From Corythucha ciliata (Eukaryota; Arthropoda; Insecta; Hemiptera; Tingidae), in NCBI GenBank assembly GCA_038030265.1, contig CM075943.1:2232001-2296000 (forward strand): a stretch of DNA of 64,000 nucleotides, written 5' to 3'. The position numbers and the translations under genes were made by a program. Shown here one piece after another: positions 22,510-34,423 of this stretch. The notes beneath the pieces were generated by a model, which had not been told where the DNA came from, made no database searches, and worked only from the letters and a program-made list of their open reading frames with translations. Position 1 is the stretch's first letter. Every line of letters begins with the position of its first letter.

Positions 22510-24605
22510 AACTCGCCGGTATCACGAAAAAATGGGCAACTTCATAACGAAATTGTCTGTTTTATGAGAAAACTATCAATTTTGTAAGGCATCTTAAGCT
22601 TACGAGCATAATGGTTGATTTAATGAGGAAATTTTCAGTCTAAAAGGCGTCAATTTGATGAGTATATTGTCAGTTTGATAAGCTAATATTCAATTTTATG
22701 AAGGAAATGACGTATTATTGTATGAGGACCTGTCAATAGGTCGTATAATGAGAAAATTTCCCTTTTTGAATGAATTTCCAATTTTCTAAGGAAATTGTTA
22801 GTTCAAATTGGAAATTGTTACTTTCAAGAGGAAACCGTAAATTTTCTAGGAATCGTTAATTTTAGGACGAAATTTTCAGTTTCACGAGGAAATTTAAATT
22901 GACCTTTTTATAAGCGCATTGTCAATTTAATTAAAAATTTTTGTCAATTTGAAGCTAAAATTGTCAATTTAACGTGGAAATTGTAACTCATCCTCAATGA
23001 TTTAGTCATGGTCCTTCGAACTTATTAATTTTGTCCCATGACTAATTGTTAATACAGTAATTGGTGATCGTTTATTTTGGATTTAAACTTATCATTTTTA
23101 ATATGAATAGCCCATTATACGCGGAAATGACCAATTTTAAGAGTGAATTGTCAATTTTATATGGAAATTATTAATTTTACAGGGAAATTGACAATTTTAT
23201 GAGGAAATTGTCAATTTTATGAAGAAATTGTCCATTTTACGAGGAAATGGTCAATTTTATGAGAAAATTGTCAATTATATGAGGAAGTAGTCCGTTTTAT
23301 GAGGAAATTGTCTCTTTTATGAGGAAATTGTCACTTTTATGGGGAAATTGTCAATTTTATGAGGAAATAATAAATTTTATGAGGAATGTTTTTATTTTAT
23401 GGTGAAATTGTCAATTTTATATGAGAAATTGTCTATTTTATGAGGAAATTGTCAATTTTATGAGGAAATTGTCCGTTTTATGAGAAAATTGTCAATTTTA
23501 TGGGGAAATTGTATGCTTTTTAAGGAAATTGTCAATTTTATGAGGAAATGGTAAATTTTATCAGAAAACTCAATTATATGAGGAAATTGTCAATTTTTGG
23601 AGTAAATTGTCGCCTTTAGGATGAAGTAATGGTCACTTTTACGGGGAAATTGGCAGTTATATGAGGAAATGATGACGTTTATGAGGAAATTGTCTATTTT
23701 ATGAGGAAATTTACAGTTTTATGAAAAAATTGTCAATTTTATGAGGAAATTGTCTATTTTGTGGGAAAATTGTCGATTTTATGAGGAAATGGGATATGTT
23801 ACAAGGAAATTGTCAATGTTATGAAGAAATAATCAATTTTATAGGGCAATTGTCAATTTTATGAGGAAATTGTCCATTGTATTAGGAAATTGTCAATTCT
23901 ATGAGGAAATTTTCAATTTTATAAGGAAATAATCAATTTTATAAGGAATTGTCTATTTTATGAGGAAATTGTCAATTTTATGAGGAAATTGTCAATTTTA
24001 TGAGGAAATTGTCCGTTTTATGAGAAAATTGTCAATTTTATAAGGAAATCGTCAATTTTATGGGGAAATTGTATGCTTTTTTAGGAAATTGTCAATTTTA
24101 TGAGGAAATGGTAAATTTTATCAGAAAACTCAATTAGGTATATGAGGAAATTGTCAATTTTTGGAGTAAATTGTCGCCTTTAGGATGAAGTAATGGTCAC
24201 TTTTACGGGGAAATTGGCAGTTATATGAGGAAATGATGACGTTTATGAGGAAATTGTCTATTTTATGAGGAAATTTACAGTTTTATGAAAAAATTGTCAA
24301 TTTTATGAGGAAATTGTCTATTTTGTGGGAAAATTGTCGATTTTATGAGGAAATGGGATATGTTACAAGGAAATTGTCAATGTTATGAAGAAATAATCCA
24401 TTTTACAGGGCAATTGTCAATTTTATGAGGAAATTGTCCATTGTATGAGGAAATTGTCAATTCTATGAGGAAATTTTCAATTTTATAAGGAAATAATCAA
24501 TTTTATAAGGAATTGTCTATGTTATGAGGAAATTGTCAATTTTATTAGGAAATTTTCAATTTTATGAGCAATCGTCAATTTCATGAGGAGACTGTCAATT
24601 TTATC
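22510..24605 (+). repeat. Type B minisatellite (20-bp unit) with large internal duplication
   Basis: About 100 units of the form gaggaaattgtcaattttat. The unit order of about 23461-23935 is repeated at about 24001-24520, including rare variant units, at an offset growing from 540 to about 565 bp. The 5' part (22510-23150) is more degenerate. Confidence 0.92.
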
Positions 24606-24816
24606 AACGGCCAATTTAGGTAAATTTGTTTGCCATTAAACCAACTTTGCTGGGAGGCCTATTTCAGTGACCGATTGCTCCAATTTTGCGCACAAAGAAC
24701 CGTTTTTTGCTGGTTTCACCGTAATTTCCCGGATTTCCCTCGCCAAAAAACCAAATTTTGAGGATTAAAATCACAGCGCTAGCCCTGGGACATAAGAGCT
24801 TCCCCTCCATCACTGC

Positions 24817-25074
24817 GCTGAGTTCACTTCATTCGGCGGGAGGCATATTTTTGCCAAACTAATAGTTCACGTTACGTTGATTGTTTTTGTTTGTTTTTTT
24901 TTTTCACTTTTCCGGCCTTTGGGTTTCCTTAATTTTCCAATTATCAGTGATTGAGACCATTGAAAACTGTGTCTGTCTAGCAACTGTTTGACGTGTGGTA
25001 TATTTCTAGGGGAGGGGGCCGGATGGACTCATAATATGGCCCCCTCCTCAAGCTGACTCTGGATCCCGCGCCTG
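24817..25074 (-). repeat. hAT-like terminal region, inverted partner of 15742-16015
   Basis: Ends CTGGATCCCGCGCCTG, the reverse complement form of the left terminus at 15742. No 8-bp target duplication matches between the two, so they may be ends of two different copies. Confidence 0.5.
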
Positions 25075-25099
25075 GATTGCTCGCGATATTGCATGGAAA

Positions 25100-25275
25100 A
25101 TTGTTTCATGTGAATGGGGCTTTAACCCCACACACCATGTGTTATGCCTCTGTGAATTTTATGCATCATATCACAACGCTTCATTTTTCGAAGGAATAAA
25201 TTTGTTTGGTTGAGTAGACTCCACAGAACGCATACATAGAGCTTTTGAACACTCTTTGGAGCAGGACAGCTTATA
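25100..25275. mobile_element. Diverged copy of the 33.9-kb foldback MITE
   Basis: The right part (CTTCATTTTTCGAAGGAATA, AGACTCCACAGAACG) matches 33930-34000; the termini are more eroded. Confidence 0.5.
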
Positions 25276-25393
25276 AGGATGAGCAAGAGAAAAGGTGAGG
25301 ACTCGCCCTTTTTCACAATTTTGTCAAATTAATTTTATAGTTACCAGCAACTATCGACAGCCGGTTCCAAAAAATAAAGAAATTAAAGTACCC

Positions 25394-25469
25394 AGGGGTG
25401 CTCGCGGGCCGCATAAAAGATGCTCACGGGCCACATGCGGCCCGCGGGCCGCAAGTTTGACACCCCTGC
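25394..25469. mobile_element. 76-bp hAT-type terminal palindrome
   Basis: Begins CAGGGGTG and ends TTTGACACCCCTG, with repeated GCGGGCCGC between. CAGGGGTGTCAAACTTGCGG is a hAT terminus form known in many animals. No target duplication is visible. Confidence 0.55.
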
Positions 25470-25474
25470 CCTAG

Positions 25475-27175
25475 CCCCTTGCAGCAAAAAAATATGGAAC
25501 GTGATGTATCATTCTGATCAAGTGATCAAAGGGTGCGGTGGCGGACCCACGAATTAGAACTTTTTCTCAATTTTTAGACACGAATGGGCGCTTTTTTTTG
25601 CAATTTTAGCCTCAAATTAATCGCGAAATCGGACTCTTGAATTTCACCAACCCGCGAAATTTTTTCACTAAACAACGAAAATCTTCAAAATTGGGTTTTC
25701 AGTGAGCAAAATCCGAGACATTTATTTTTCAGTGAGCCAGATTCGAAAATGTTGTTTTTTTTTCGATTAATCAGTGAAATCGGTCTCTGATGAAGTCATC
25801 CCCTCCCAAAATTAGGTTTAAAAAAAAATCGCATGCCCAACTTTCTTCAAGAGTTTAGGGCGGAATGTGTAGAGTATAACTGTTGTGCGATCTTCAGCTT
25901 GTTTATTTATTTTCCAAATGCACTATATCCAGATGTTTGAATTGACGTCACGGGCTCTTATTCGTAGATCACAATTTTTTATTTTACCTCCTGGTACTGA
26001 GGGGACGGAACCCCGGGGATACGCGAACTGGGAAATTAATTTGAATTCTCCGTCAAAATTCCACTTTTCCAAAGGAAATTTTTCCCCTAGAAGCGAAACC
26101 TGAACGTGCGTTTTCGAGTGAATTCTTCTTTTCTATTTTTAAATTTTGTCATTCGATATTCACGGTGGATTCTCTCTCCTACGAGGAAGAGAGCAGTGAA
26201 ACAATGCAAAAAAAAGAAAATTACGTCCCACGAGATTTTCCTTCCGTTCTGATTAAATTTTTCACTTGATTAACGAACAGGTGCTGGATATGGATATGTT
26301 TGTAGATATTTGCTGATGGGGGGGAGAAGGGGGGGGGACTGAGCGACTTTCGAGTTGTGGAATACGATCTTTTGTGAATATAAATATATTTTTTGTTAAC
26401 AAGTTTCCAGGATAGGAGGTGACTGACTTGAGCAACTTAAGCTTCCCCTCCCCCTTGCGCTGACTCACCCTTCTAAATAAGGACATCTTTTCCCTTTCTC
26501 TGTGCAATATTCCCATATCGAAATTAACATTTTATCAAACCTTGGCATGACTTTGGCTACGTTTTATTTTACGGAGAGGGCTGACTGAAGGAAGATAAAA
26601 ATGTTGTTTTGGAGAGAGAAGAAAGGTGTGTAAGACAGTCTAAATAGGCCATCATATGATGGTCGCTTATGATGTGTTCACCCCCCCCCCTCTATCTCCT
26701 CTTCCTAACAAAAGTAGCACCGGTTTTTCAATACTAGCTCATGATATTACTCCTGTTCTTTATTTTAATAGAAAAAAGACCTAATTTTGAACCAACCTTG
26801 TTCTTCTTCTCCTCTGTTAATTTAAGAGAGTGAGAGAGAGATAGACAGGCTCCCTCCCTCACCGCTCATAAAGGAACCACGAACACGTTAGCGAGTGCCC
26901 GGGCGGTGGGCGGGGGGGGGCAGCTTGCTTACAGGCGGCCGTGAAATCACAAGACATTTTTCTACCTTTTAAGGAATGGAAAGTGAAAATGAGAATCAAC
27001 ACCCCCTCGGCTCTTTTAATGACGTTAAAGGTTTTGATATAATTTAGTGACCTTTTAACAGCTGTCGCAAACTGTACGGAACGAAAGTGTTAATTTACTG
27101 TCTGAGATGTTGGAGTAGCCTGCGTGTGACAGGGCCACAAAAGTACACAATTTGCGGCTATGAAAATAATTGAGA
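25475..27175. other. No gene seen
   Basis: A short type D-like stretch (25640-25800), poly-G tracts and purine-rich sequence. The open stretches are short and resemble no family I recognise. Confidence 0.45.
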
Positions 27176-27179
27176 ACGG

Positions 27180-27895
27180 AATTTGGGTAAAGTACCAATT
27201 TGCGGCGATCAGGAGGCAACTTCACGAGCTCATTAAGTAGAGAAAATTCGCGTCCAATGTGCCGTTGTATAGGGGCAAGTACGTGGCTGTAAGTTTGAAA
27301 AAGAGCTAATTCTGGAGTAAAAGTCAATAAAATCGGTGTAATTCGCGGCTAAAATTTAAGAAAATCACTCGCACCGTGTCTAAAATGATAAAAAACCGCT
27401 CATTCGCGGTTAAAAATTGATGAAAAGTGCTAATGCGCAGTTAAAAATAAATGACGCTCATTCGCGGCTCAAATTGAGAAAAGTGCAAAGTTCGCTGTTT
27501 CTGGAGTACAAACTTCGTGGAAAATTTAGACAAAATGCTCGCTCATGGAAAAATCACTGATACTCGCTAAAAACGCTAATTCGCGGCGATTTGTCCACTT
27601 TCAGCCACGAAGTTGCCTTTAGAAGCCGCGAATTAGCGTTTTTCTTCATTTTAGGCGGGTATCAGCGATTTTTCCAAATTTTCCACGAAGTATTTTGTAC
27701 TTCAGAAACATTTTTGCCGCGAATTAGCGCTTTTTGTACAATTCAATCCACGGAATTAGCGATTTTATCAATTTCATTGGTGAATTACTGCGCCAGTTTT
27801 CTCAATTTTAGCCGCTGAATAGCGATTTGTCTCACTTCTGTCCGCGTGTTAGCGATTTTTCTCTATTTCAGTCGTGAATTAGCGAAAATCATCGA
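27180..27895. repeat. Head-to-head type A minisatellite
   Basis: Units run in direct orientation up to about 27575 (gcggctaaaattgag...), then in reverse orientation (tttttctcaattttagccg) to 27895. The junction makes a large imperfect palindrome. Confidence 0.75.
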
Positions 27896-28441
27896 AAAGA
27901 GCCATTCCACCGGATACCATGACTGTGTTTTGACGTACCTATATCAACGGACATGAAATATAAAAATCCTCATTTTTCTATCTTTAAGCTTTTCACGGGG
28001 GGGGGGGGCGAGAGCGGTCCGCCCCTCTCGCCTGTTGGCCCAGCACAGAGGACGAGAGCGAACTGTCAAACTACAATATTGGTACTCTTTCGGAAACTGT
28101 TCGTTTAGTCCTATACAATCTAGAACCGCCAAACTGGCCCAGAACAGGAAAACTGGTAATGTCACCGCGGGTGAGTGTGTCCTAATATGGTCATGGAAAT
28201 GAGAAAGTTGCATGGGTCGGAATTTGAGGAATAAATTATTTTTCCCCGTTTATTTACACTAAAATATAAATTATGATGTGCTCCGTTCCTCAAAAAAATC
28301 GTTTGCTGAAATTTTAAGAAATATTGCAAGTCTTTGGCTTCAATGCGTTGCATCACTGATTTCCCTAAATGTACGTTATTGTTGCTGATCCTTGATTTTT
28401 TGTTTGTTTATGAATAATGTGTTGGGTGACAGCCTGACAGC

Positions 28442-29380
28442 CAGGGGCGTAGCGTGACATTTTGATGCCCGGAGCCGTGGTCATGATAGATGCTCTCCCC
28501 CCCCCCCACTATCAAAAAATGCGAGTATCGGCCTACTCATCCAATCATCGGGGAAATTTTCTCTCAAACATCGTATTCGATATACCTGGGAAGGACCTAT
28601 TCAACATATACGCTTTTTTCGGACAGATTCTTGGCGTGGAAATGTTTCTCGGGACAAAAATATCAGCAGTTTCATAGTCCCTGTGAGCTAGATTTGCAGT
28701 AATTAAGACAATAAACCAATCTCAAGGGCTTTTGTCGTTCAAAAAACCAATCTTGAGGGTTAGTATCTTCAAACAACAGAATTCGCGAAACTTGGCATAC
28801 TCAAAATACCAATTTTGCGGGTTATTTGGCTCAATTTTTCAAACAATTTGCGGGTTGGCTCAGTCAAATTCTTCCAGCGCAGGGACGGAGCGTGTTTGCG
28901 TGAAACACTGACCGGTTGTGGGATGCAACCCGCAGCTTCTGGCACGCTCTGTCCAGTTCTTAGACTGTTTTGCCTCCAAAGAGAGCCACGGCATTGCCAA
29001 GACTTCAGCTTTCGGTCAACTTCATTGTAGTTTTTACGCCTTCTCACACTAACTGACAGCCGTTATACTGTTATAGATAGCTCTTGGGGGTGCCCTGGTC
29101 TGCAATGGACCATTTTGTGCGGTTTTTTGGTGCCTCTTGGTAGACCTGAAGCCACAATTGCTTTCACGGAGCACCTGCCAACTGGCACTGGGCAGTTGAA
29201 TAGATGTGGAGTGTTTTGGACCGGTGGTGAGCAAAAGGACTCTACATTTATCCAAACTGTGCTCGGTTTTTTAACATAATTCACGTTAAAAATAAATAAA
29301 AGCTTCAGCCGACTGGATCCCCCATTTCAAGTGATGCCCAGGGCGGGCCGCCCCACCGCCCCCCATACGCTACGCCACTG
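28442..29380. mobile_element. hAT-like non-autonomous element with 8-bp TSD
   Basis: The left end CAGGGGCGTAGCGT and right end ACGCTACGCCACTG form a 14-bp TIR with one mismatch. Both sides carry the identical octamer CTGACAGC (28434-28441 and 29381-29388). An 8-bp TSD and CAG.GG termini fit hAT. The interior includes a short type D array (28690-28860) and no transposase. Confidence 0.85.
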
Positions 29381-29579
29381 CTGACAGCTCATTTCAATTT
29401 CAAATACGAGAATAGTCCAGATATTTGAAAAATACTGCAGTTTCCAGTTTGCCCTCGTTGTCGAAGGAACCGCAAGACGCCGAATACAATTTTTGTGAGT
29501 TTACAAAAAAAAAAAAAAATCGCTCCGGCAGCTGGCGGTCGGAAAGAGTGCATTTCATTTATGAACAGAAACCTAGGAG

Positions 29580-29749
29580 CATCCGCGGATCTAAAGGCTG
29601 GTAACGGCGGTGTCTCCCCCCCCCCCTGGAGATGGTCTAATAGCTCTAAACATAGGGGAAGGGGGTTGGAAAGGTGATTGTGGTGTAATGGGTGATGGGG
29701 AGGGGTTTCGATTTTCCCCCCTCCAAGAGAGGTCCCAGATCCGCCCTTG
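29580..29749. mobile_element. Possible 170-bp hAT-like MITE
   Basis: The left end CATCCGCGGATCTAAAG and the reverse complement of the right end, CAAGGGCGGATCTGGGA, agree at most positions. The flanking octamers CCTAGGAG and CCTAGAAC agree at six of eight. Confidence 0.35.
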
Positions 29750-29832
29750 CCTAGAACGTCCCAAAACTACCAAAACGCTAGAATACTGATCAATCGAAAG
29801 AAAGCCTCAAAACAAAAGAAAGAAAATCCAAT

Positions 29833-29866
29833 AAACAAACAAACGAACGAACGAACGAACGAACGG
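29833..29866 (+). repeat. (AACG)n microsatellite
   Basis: About seven tandem aacg units after two aaac units. Confidence 0.85.
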
Positions 29867-29924
29867 AAAGAAATGGCATGAATTACATTAAAAGCAGTGA
29901 AGTCAAAGTTGCTTTAAACCACAA

Positions 29925-30150
29925 TGAAGGTCCAACAAAAGCATAGCTTTAACAGCATCCAAGGTCCCACCGCAGCAAAGGCCCAATGGCAGCAATTTTC
30001 GAACCACAATAATGCCCCATCCACAGTAAAGCCTCAACCACAGTAAAGCACAAACCACAGTAAAATCCCAAACCATAGTAAAACCCCAACCACTACAAAG
30101 CTTCAACCACTCTTTGAGCTCCAACTACAGTATAGCTTCAACCCCAGTGA
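29925..30150 (+). repeat. Short-unit array, about 17 bp
   Basis: Degenerate units of the form aaccacagtaaagccc. Isolated units recur at 30240-30290. Confidence 0.7.
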
Positions 30151-30639
30151 AGTTTTCATTGTATTCTCGTTTCTTATTTTTCTTGATTTTTAATCCGGAC
30201 TCCCAAGGAAGACTCCAATCCCAAAGCTGGCCCAACCCAACAGAAAAGTCCAACTACAAACAAGGCCCAACCACAGCCAAGGTTCACATCAACATCAGTT
30301 TCTGGAGCAACATTTCAAAGATTTCGGTAAGGGGGAGGGAAGGGTGACCAGTAGAAATGCTGCCAGAGTCAACCTGGCACGAAGAAATAGGCCACTTGCA
30401 ACTTAACGCAGGACACAACAGTAGGACGCCTAAAAGCCAGTTTAAATGGAGGGGGGGGGTGGATCAAAGATGTAGGCACTTCCTCTCGCCACTCCCTCTC
30501 CCCCACACTTGTTATGTTATGTGGCTGAAATAAATTTCGAGGGTTTGTCTTTCCGAATTATTGACACTCACAGATCTTAATATTGCTGATCAGGCTACTA
30601 AAAAATCCAATTTCACAGAATTGACTCCCTAAAAAGAAC

Positions 30640-30790
30640 ATTATTCATGCATGTAGCCAGATATGGCTTGAAATTACATAAAAATCAACACCCCACACCT
30701 CTATGATCTTAAAACCTTCGAAAATCCCCATTTTGGATCAGCTTTTGGCCTATATAAACCCAGGGAGTTAGTAGATCAAGCATTATAACG
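30640..30790 (+). repeat. Diverged fragment of the 430-bp dispersed repeat
   Basis: Matches the first part of 44040-44468 and 52942-53372 (GGCTTGAAATTACAT, CACCCCACACC, AAAATCCCCATTTTGG). Confidence 0.75.
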
Positions 30791-31583
30791 GTTAGAAACA
30801 CACAAAACTTCTGATAAAATAGACGAAGGGCTTGTGCAAAAACCAAAAAGATCATGAACCGTAATTAAGAAAACAGTGCGTACTCAGTAACTGTTCTGGA
30901 CGTCACGCTGATCAATTCTACTACTTTAAACACAGTTACAGAGCCCCAGGTGATGACCCTGATGGTCGAAACCGGTCTGGAAAAGGACTCCTTCATGGGA
31001 TACCAACTACATGTCAAAGCCAAGGACATAAAAAGACATAAAGGAACATGAAGGAAGACATGAAGGAAGACATAAAAAAAAAGAGGACAATTTTGCCCTG
31101 GAAAATGTGCCCGGACCTCTCCGGACGCACTGAAAAGTAGGACAAGTCCGGGGAAAGTAAAACGTCTGATCAGCCCAGGGGACGAATATCTAATTAGAAT
31201 TGCTAAATTGGCGATTTCCGAGTCTAGCTATGGTTTCGAGGGCAGCCAGTCCAGTCCCGGGACCGTATAAATGTTGTTTTTTAGGTAGAAGAACCTGTAA
31301 ACCAATCGAATAGTCAGTTTTGGGCTCAAATCCCTACAGTTAGAGGCTACATTTGACTTTGACTGGTCAGGGCTCCAGTGCAACATTTCAAAGTTTCCTG
31401 ACAGTTTATGGGTTGGAATTGACCGCCTTTGGCTTGAAACTTCATATTGCATAATTGTACACTTTCAAGAACGAACAGACAGTGGGAGGGGCTTCACGGT
31501 TCCATTGCTGAATTCGCAAGTTGCAAGTATGAAGAGAATAGGTTGAGTTGAGCTTCTGAGTGTGAGCAGCCAGTTTCTAGGGC

Positions 31584-31730
31584 TAATAGCGTTATCTATT
31601 TGCATAAAATTCAGCTCTGCAGCCGAGCATTTCCACCCGTCTTCTCTGAATATATCAGGGTGACGGACAAGACGGGTGGAAATGCTCGGCTCCAGAGCTG
31701 ATTTTTTTGCAAATGGAAAACGCCGTAAAT
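31584..31730. repeat. Long hairpin, arms about 65 bp
   Basis: AGCCGAGCATTTCCACCCGT on the left is exactly complementary to ACGGGTGGAAATGCTCGGCT on the right; pairing continues outward through the TCAGCTCTG block. The loop is about 13-25 nt. Confidence 0.8.
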
Positions 31731-31803
31731 TACCAGGATTTTGGAACAAAATTCCAGATTTTAACAAGTTAAACTGGTCGTTGACTGGATGAGCAGCTAG
31801 TTA

Positions 31804-33191
31804 CATGGGCGTAGCCAGAACGTGGTCTAGGGGTGGGCAGAAGATGAAAACAGACGATTTTATCCCAAAACGTTTGGCGGTTTTACCTAGAAGATGAATA
31901 GTTCTCTCCAAAACTGTTTAATTGACCACAAAATTGACTATTTTTAACCAGAAAATTGGAGATTTTACTATGAAACTGGCTCCAAACCTGAAGTATTCTT
32001 CCGAAGATGTCACTACAAAAACTGGCAATATTACCTAAAAACTGTCGGTTTTAACCCTAAAACTAATGATTTCATCCACAAAACGCACGTTATCCCCCTT
32101 AACTACAGTTTAACCCTAAAACTGGCGGCACCACCCCAAAACTGACAAGTTCACACCATAACTGACGATTTCCCCGAAACGGACGATTTTACGCCGGAAC
32201 TTTAACGACTCGGTTCTTAAAAATGTTGACGATTTCAACGCAAAACTGACAATTTCACCACAATCCTGACGATTTTACCACAATTCCGACGATCCCACCA
32301 CAATAATGACGATTTGTTCCCAAATGAGACGATATTACACTAAAACGGACGATTTCGCAACAAAGCTGAGACGTGTTACCCCAAAAAATGTCACTACAAA
32401 ACTGGCGATTTCGCCCCGAAATTTCTGTAGTTTCACCTCAAAGTCGAATAGTTTTACTCTAAATCTAAACCAAGTGATTTTACTCTCAACCTCAAGTGTT
32501 GCTCCGAAAAAACAGTTTTATCCGAAAAATGCCGATTTTAACCTAGAATCTTAAGATTTAATTCAATTAACTCATGTTACGAACTTGAACTGACATGTTT
32601 ACGTTAAAACTGGTGGTGAATAACACCCCAAAAGTGATTATTTCACCCACAAACTTCCCCAAAAGTGATTATTTCACCCACAAACTTCCCCAAAACAGAT
32701 GATTTTACGCGAAAACTACTGACAACTCTGTCTTGAAAATTCCGACGAAATTTTCAGTTTTGATATAACACATCAGCTCTGGCGTGAAATCTTTAGTATT
32801 GGACTAAAATCGCCACTTTTTGTGATGAAATTCTGCAAAACTTAAGATTTCGCGCCAAATGTGACATGTTATAATAACTGAAGATTTTAAGACAGTAGTA
32901 GTGATTTTACCCTTACTTTCTGAATTTGAACTAAATTTTACAGGTTTCTCTCAAAATGAAATTTTTTACCCCCAAACTAGCAAATCTTCCCCAAAACTGA
33001 CGTTTCTAACCCAAAATTGAAGTTTTTACTCTAAATCTGCTACCAGAAAACTGAAGTTTTCACTACAAACTGGCGATTTCACCCTAAAAATAAATTTAGT
33101 GTTTTTACCTCAAAACTAAAAATTATACATCGAAACTGGTGATTTTAGCACAGCAACTGCGCACCCCTGCCCCCCTCTGGCTACGCCCATG
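31804..33191. mobile_element. hAT-like non-autonomous element with 8-bp TSD and type C array
   Basis: The left end CATGGGCGTAGCCAGA and right end CTGGCTACGCCCATG are perfect inverted copies over 15 bp. Identical octamers GCTAGTTA flank it (31796-31803, 33192-33199). Nearly the whole interior (31830-33160) is a degenerate array of about 21-bp units, form ccaaaactgacgattttacc. Confidence 0.88.
31830..33160 (+). repeat. Type C minisatellite (about 21-bp unit)
   Basis: Degenerate ccaaaactgacgattttacc units. Lies wholly inside the hAT-like element. Also seen at 54960-55400, and as its reverse complement at 35300-36380. Confidence 0.82.
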
Positions 33192-33645
33192 GCTAGTTAG
33201 GTAGGTACTGGCCTAAAATTGACAATTTTTGGGCGCAAAAAAATAATTTAAGGACGTACTACCTTTGCAGTATACACACAGGTCTGTGAGTTCCTGATGA
33301 AACTACGAATGTAAACACGCATATAGGCCTGTCATATACTCGGACGGGTGTGGCACTCGATCGCTCTCGTTGAGCAACACCCGTTCCATTTGGGTTTGGA
33401 TAAGGGATGTGATTTATAATGAGGATAGGCGAGAAGATGAAAACGCGCTTGAATGTTTGGGCCGACACTCGGTGATATTTGAAAATCTTGTCATGAAAGC
33501 AAGGAAATAAATTAAAGTTTTTACTATTCAAATTTTAGGGACGCACTGCGTACCTTTGCCTTCATGGGCGTTCAGATAGAAACCCAATACCTTCAGCAAT
33601 TGCAACACAGGAACAACTATTCAAAATTCGAAATTCTGATTTAGG

Positions 33646-33711
33646 TTTGAGCTCTTAAGCTCAGCTTAGTGTTAAAAGGAACTTTAAACCCATGTGGTCG
33701 ACCCGAGCCCA
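33646..33711 (+). repeat. Short dispersed repeat, inverted copy at 53435-53500
   Basis: TTTAAACCCATGTGGTCGAC and the GAGCTCTTAAGCTCAGCTTA region match 53435-53500 in reverse complement. Confidence 0.65.
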
Positions 33712-33852
33712 GAGGGCCTATTCTCCAACTCCGAAGCAATAGCTTTTTCACAGTCACATGTTTATTTAATTAATTTTCTTAAAACAAATGAATGAAATAG
33801 ACACATGGCTGGCGAAAAAAAATATTGCTTGTTGTTAGAGAATAGACCCCCA
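33712..33852. mobile_element. MITE with GGGCCTATTCTC termini, copy 1
   Basis: Terminal inverted repeats GAGGGCCTATTCTCCAAC and GTTAGAGAATAGACCCCC. It is a reverse-complement copy of 42129-42270. Confidence 0.75.
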
Positions 33853-33871
33853 GGCCTGATTCCCCTTCCTT

Positions 33872-34015
33872 TTAAGGCCTGTTCACAAGCTCTATGTTTT
33901 CGTTGTGTGGTGTCTATGTAACCTATCAAAATACTTCATTTTTCGAGTGAATACATTTGTTCAGTTGCGTAGACTCCACATAACACGAACACAGAGCTAG
34001 TGAACGGGCCTTTAA
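33872..34015. mobile_element. About 140-bp foldback MITE
   Basis: TTAAGGCCTGTTCACAAGCT at the left against AGCTAGTGAACGGGCCTTTAA at the right; TTAA-type borders suggest a 2-4-bp TA-rich target duplication. Related to 25100-25275. Confidence 0.7.
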
Positions 34016-34423
34016 GGGGGAGTTGCACATGTGTTTCCTCGACCCCCCTCCAATCCTACCTCGCCTACTCCGCGTTACGGAAATTACCGCCGTATTCCTG
34101 CACCAATTAGAGGTGTGACGTGACAGCTTTTGTCGGTCACTGGCTGCTGTCGGAACAAAACTTTTTTCCTTACTTTTTCCAGATTACGTTCATTTGTCGG
34201 TCAACTAGCAGTTGCCCACCCCTAGATGCATTCTGATAGTAAAAATCTTTCAGGATAATCACAATGTGCTTCGTCGGCGCTCACTAAAAAATAACTCCAC
34301 GGATTTCACTAATTAAAAAAATAAATTTCAACGGGTTTTGTCGCTCACAAAACGGACATCACAAGGGTGACATAATTCAAAGACCAAATTCGCCGTTTTT
34401 GCGTCCTAGAATACCATTTTCGC

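Noticed and set aside
22510..24605. CRISPR-like regular repeat array
   Set aside because: Units are contiguous and degenerate, with no unique spacers and no cas genes; the host is an animal. It is a minisatellite.
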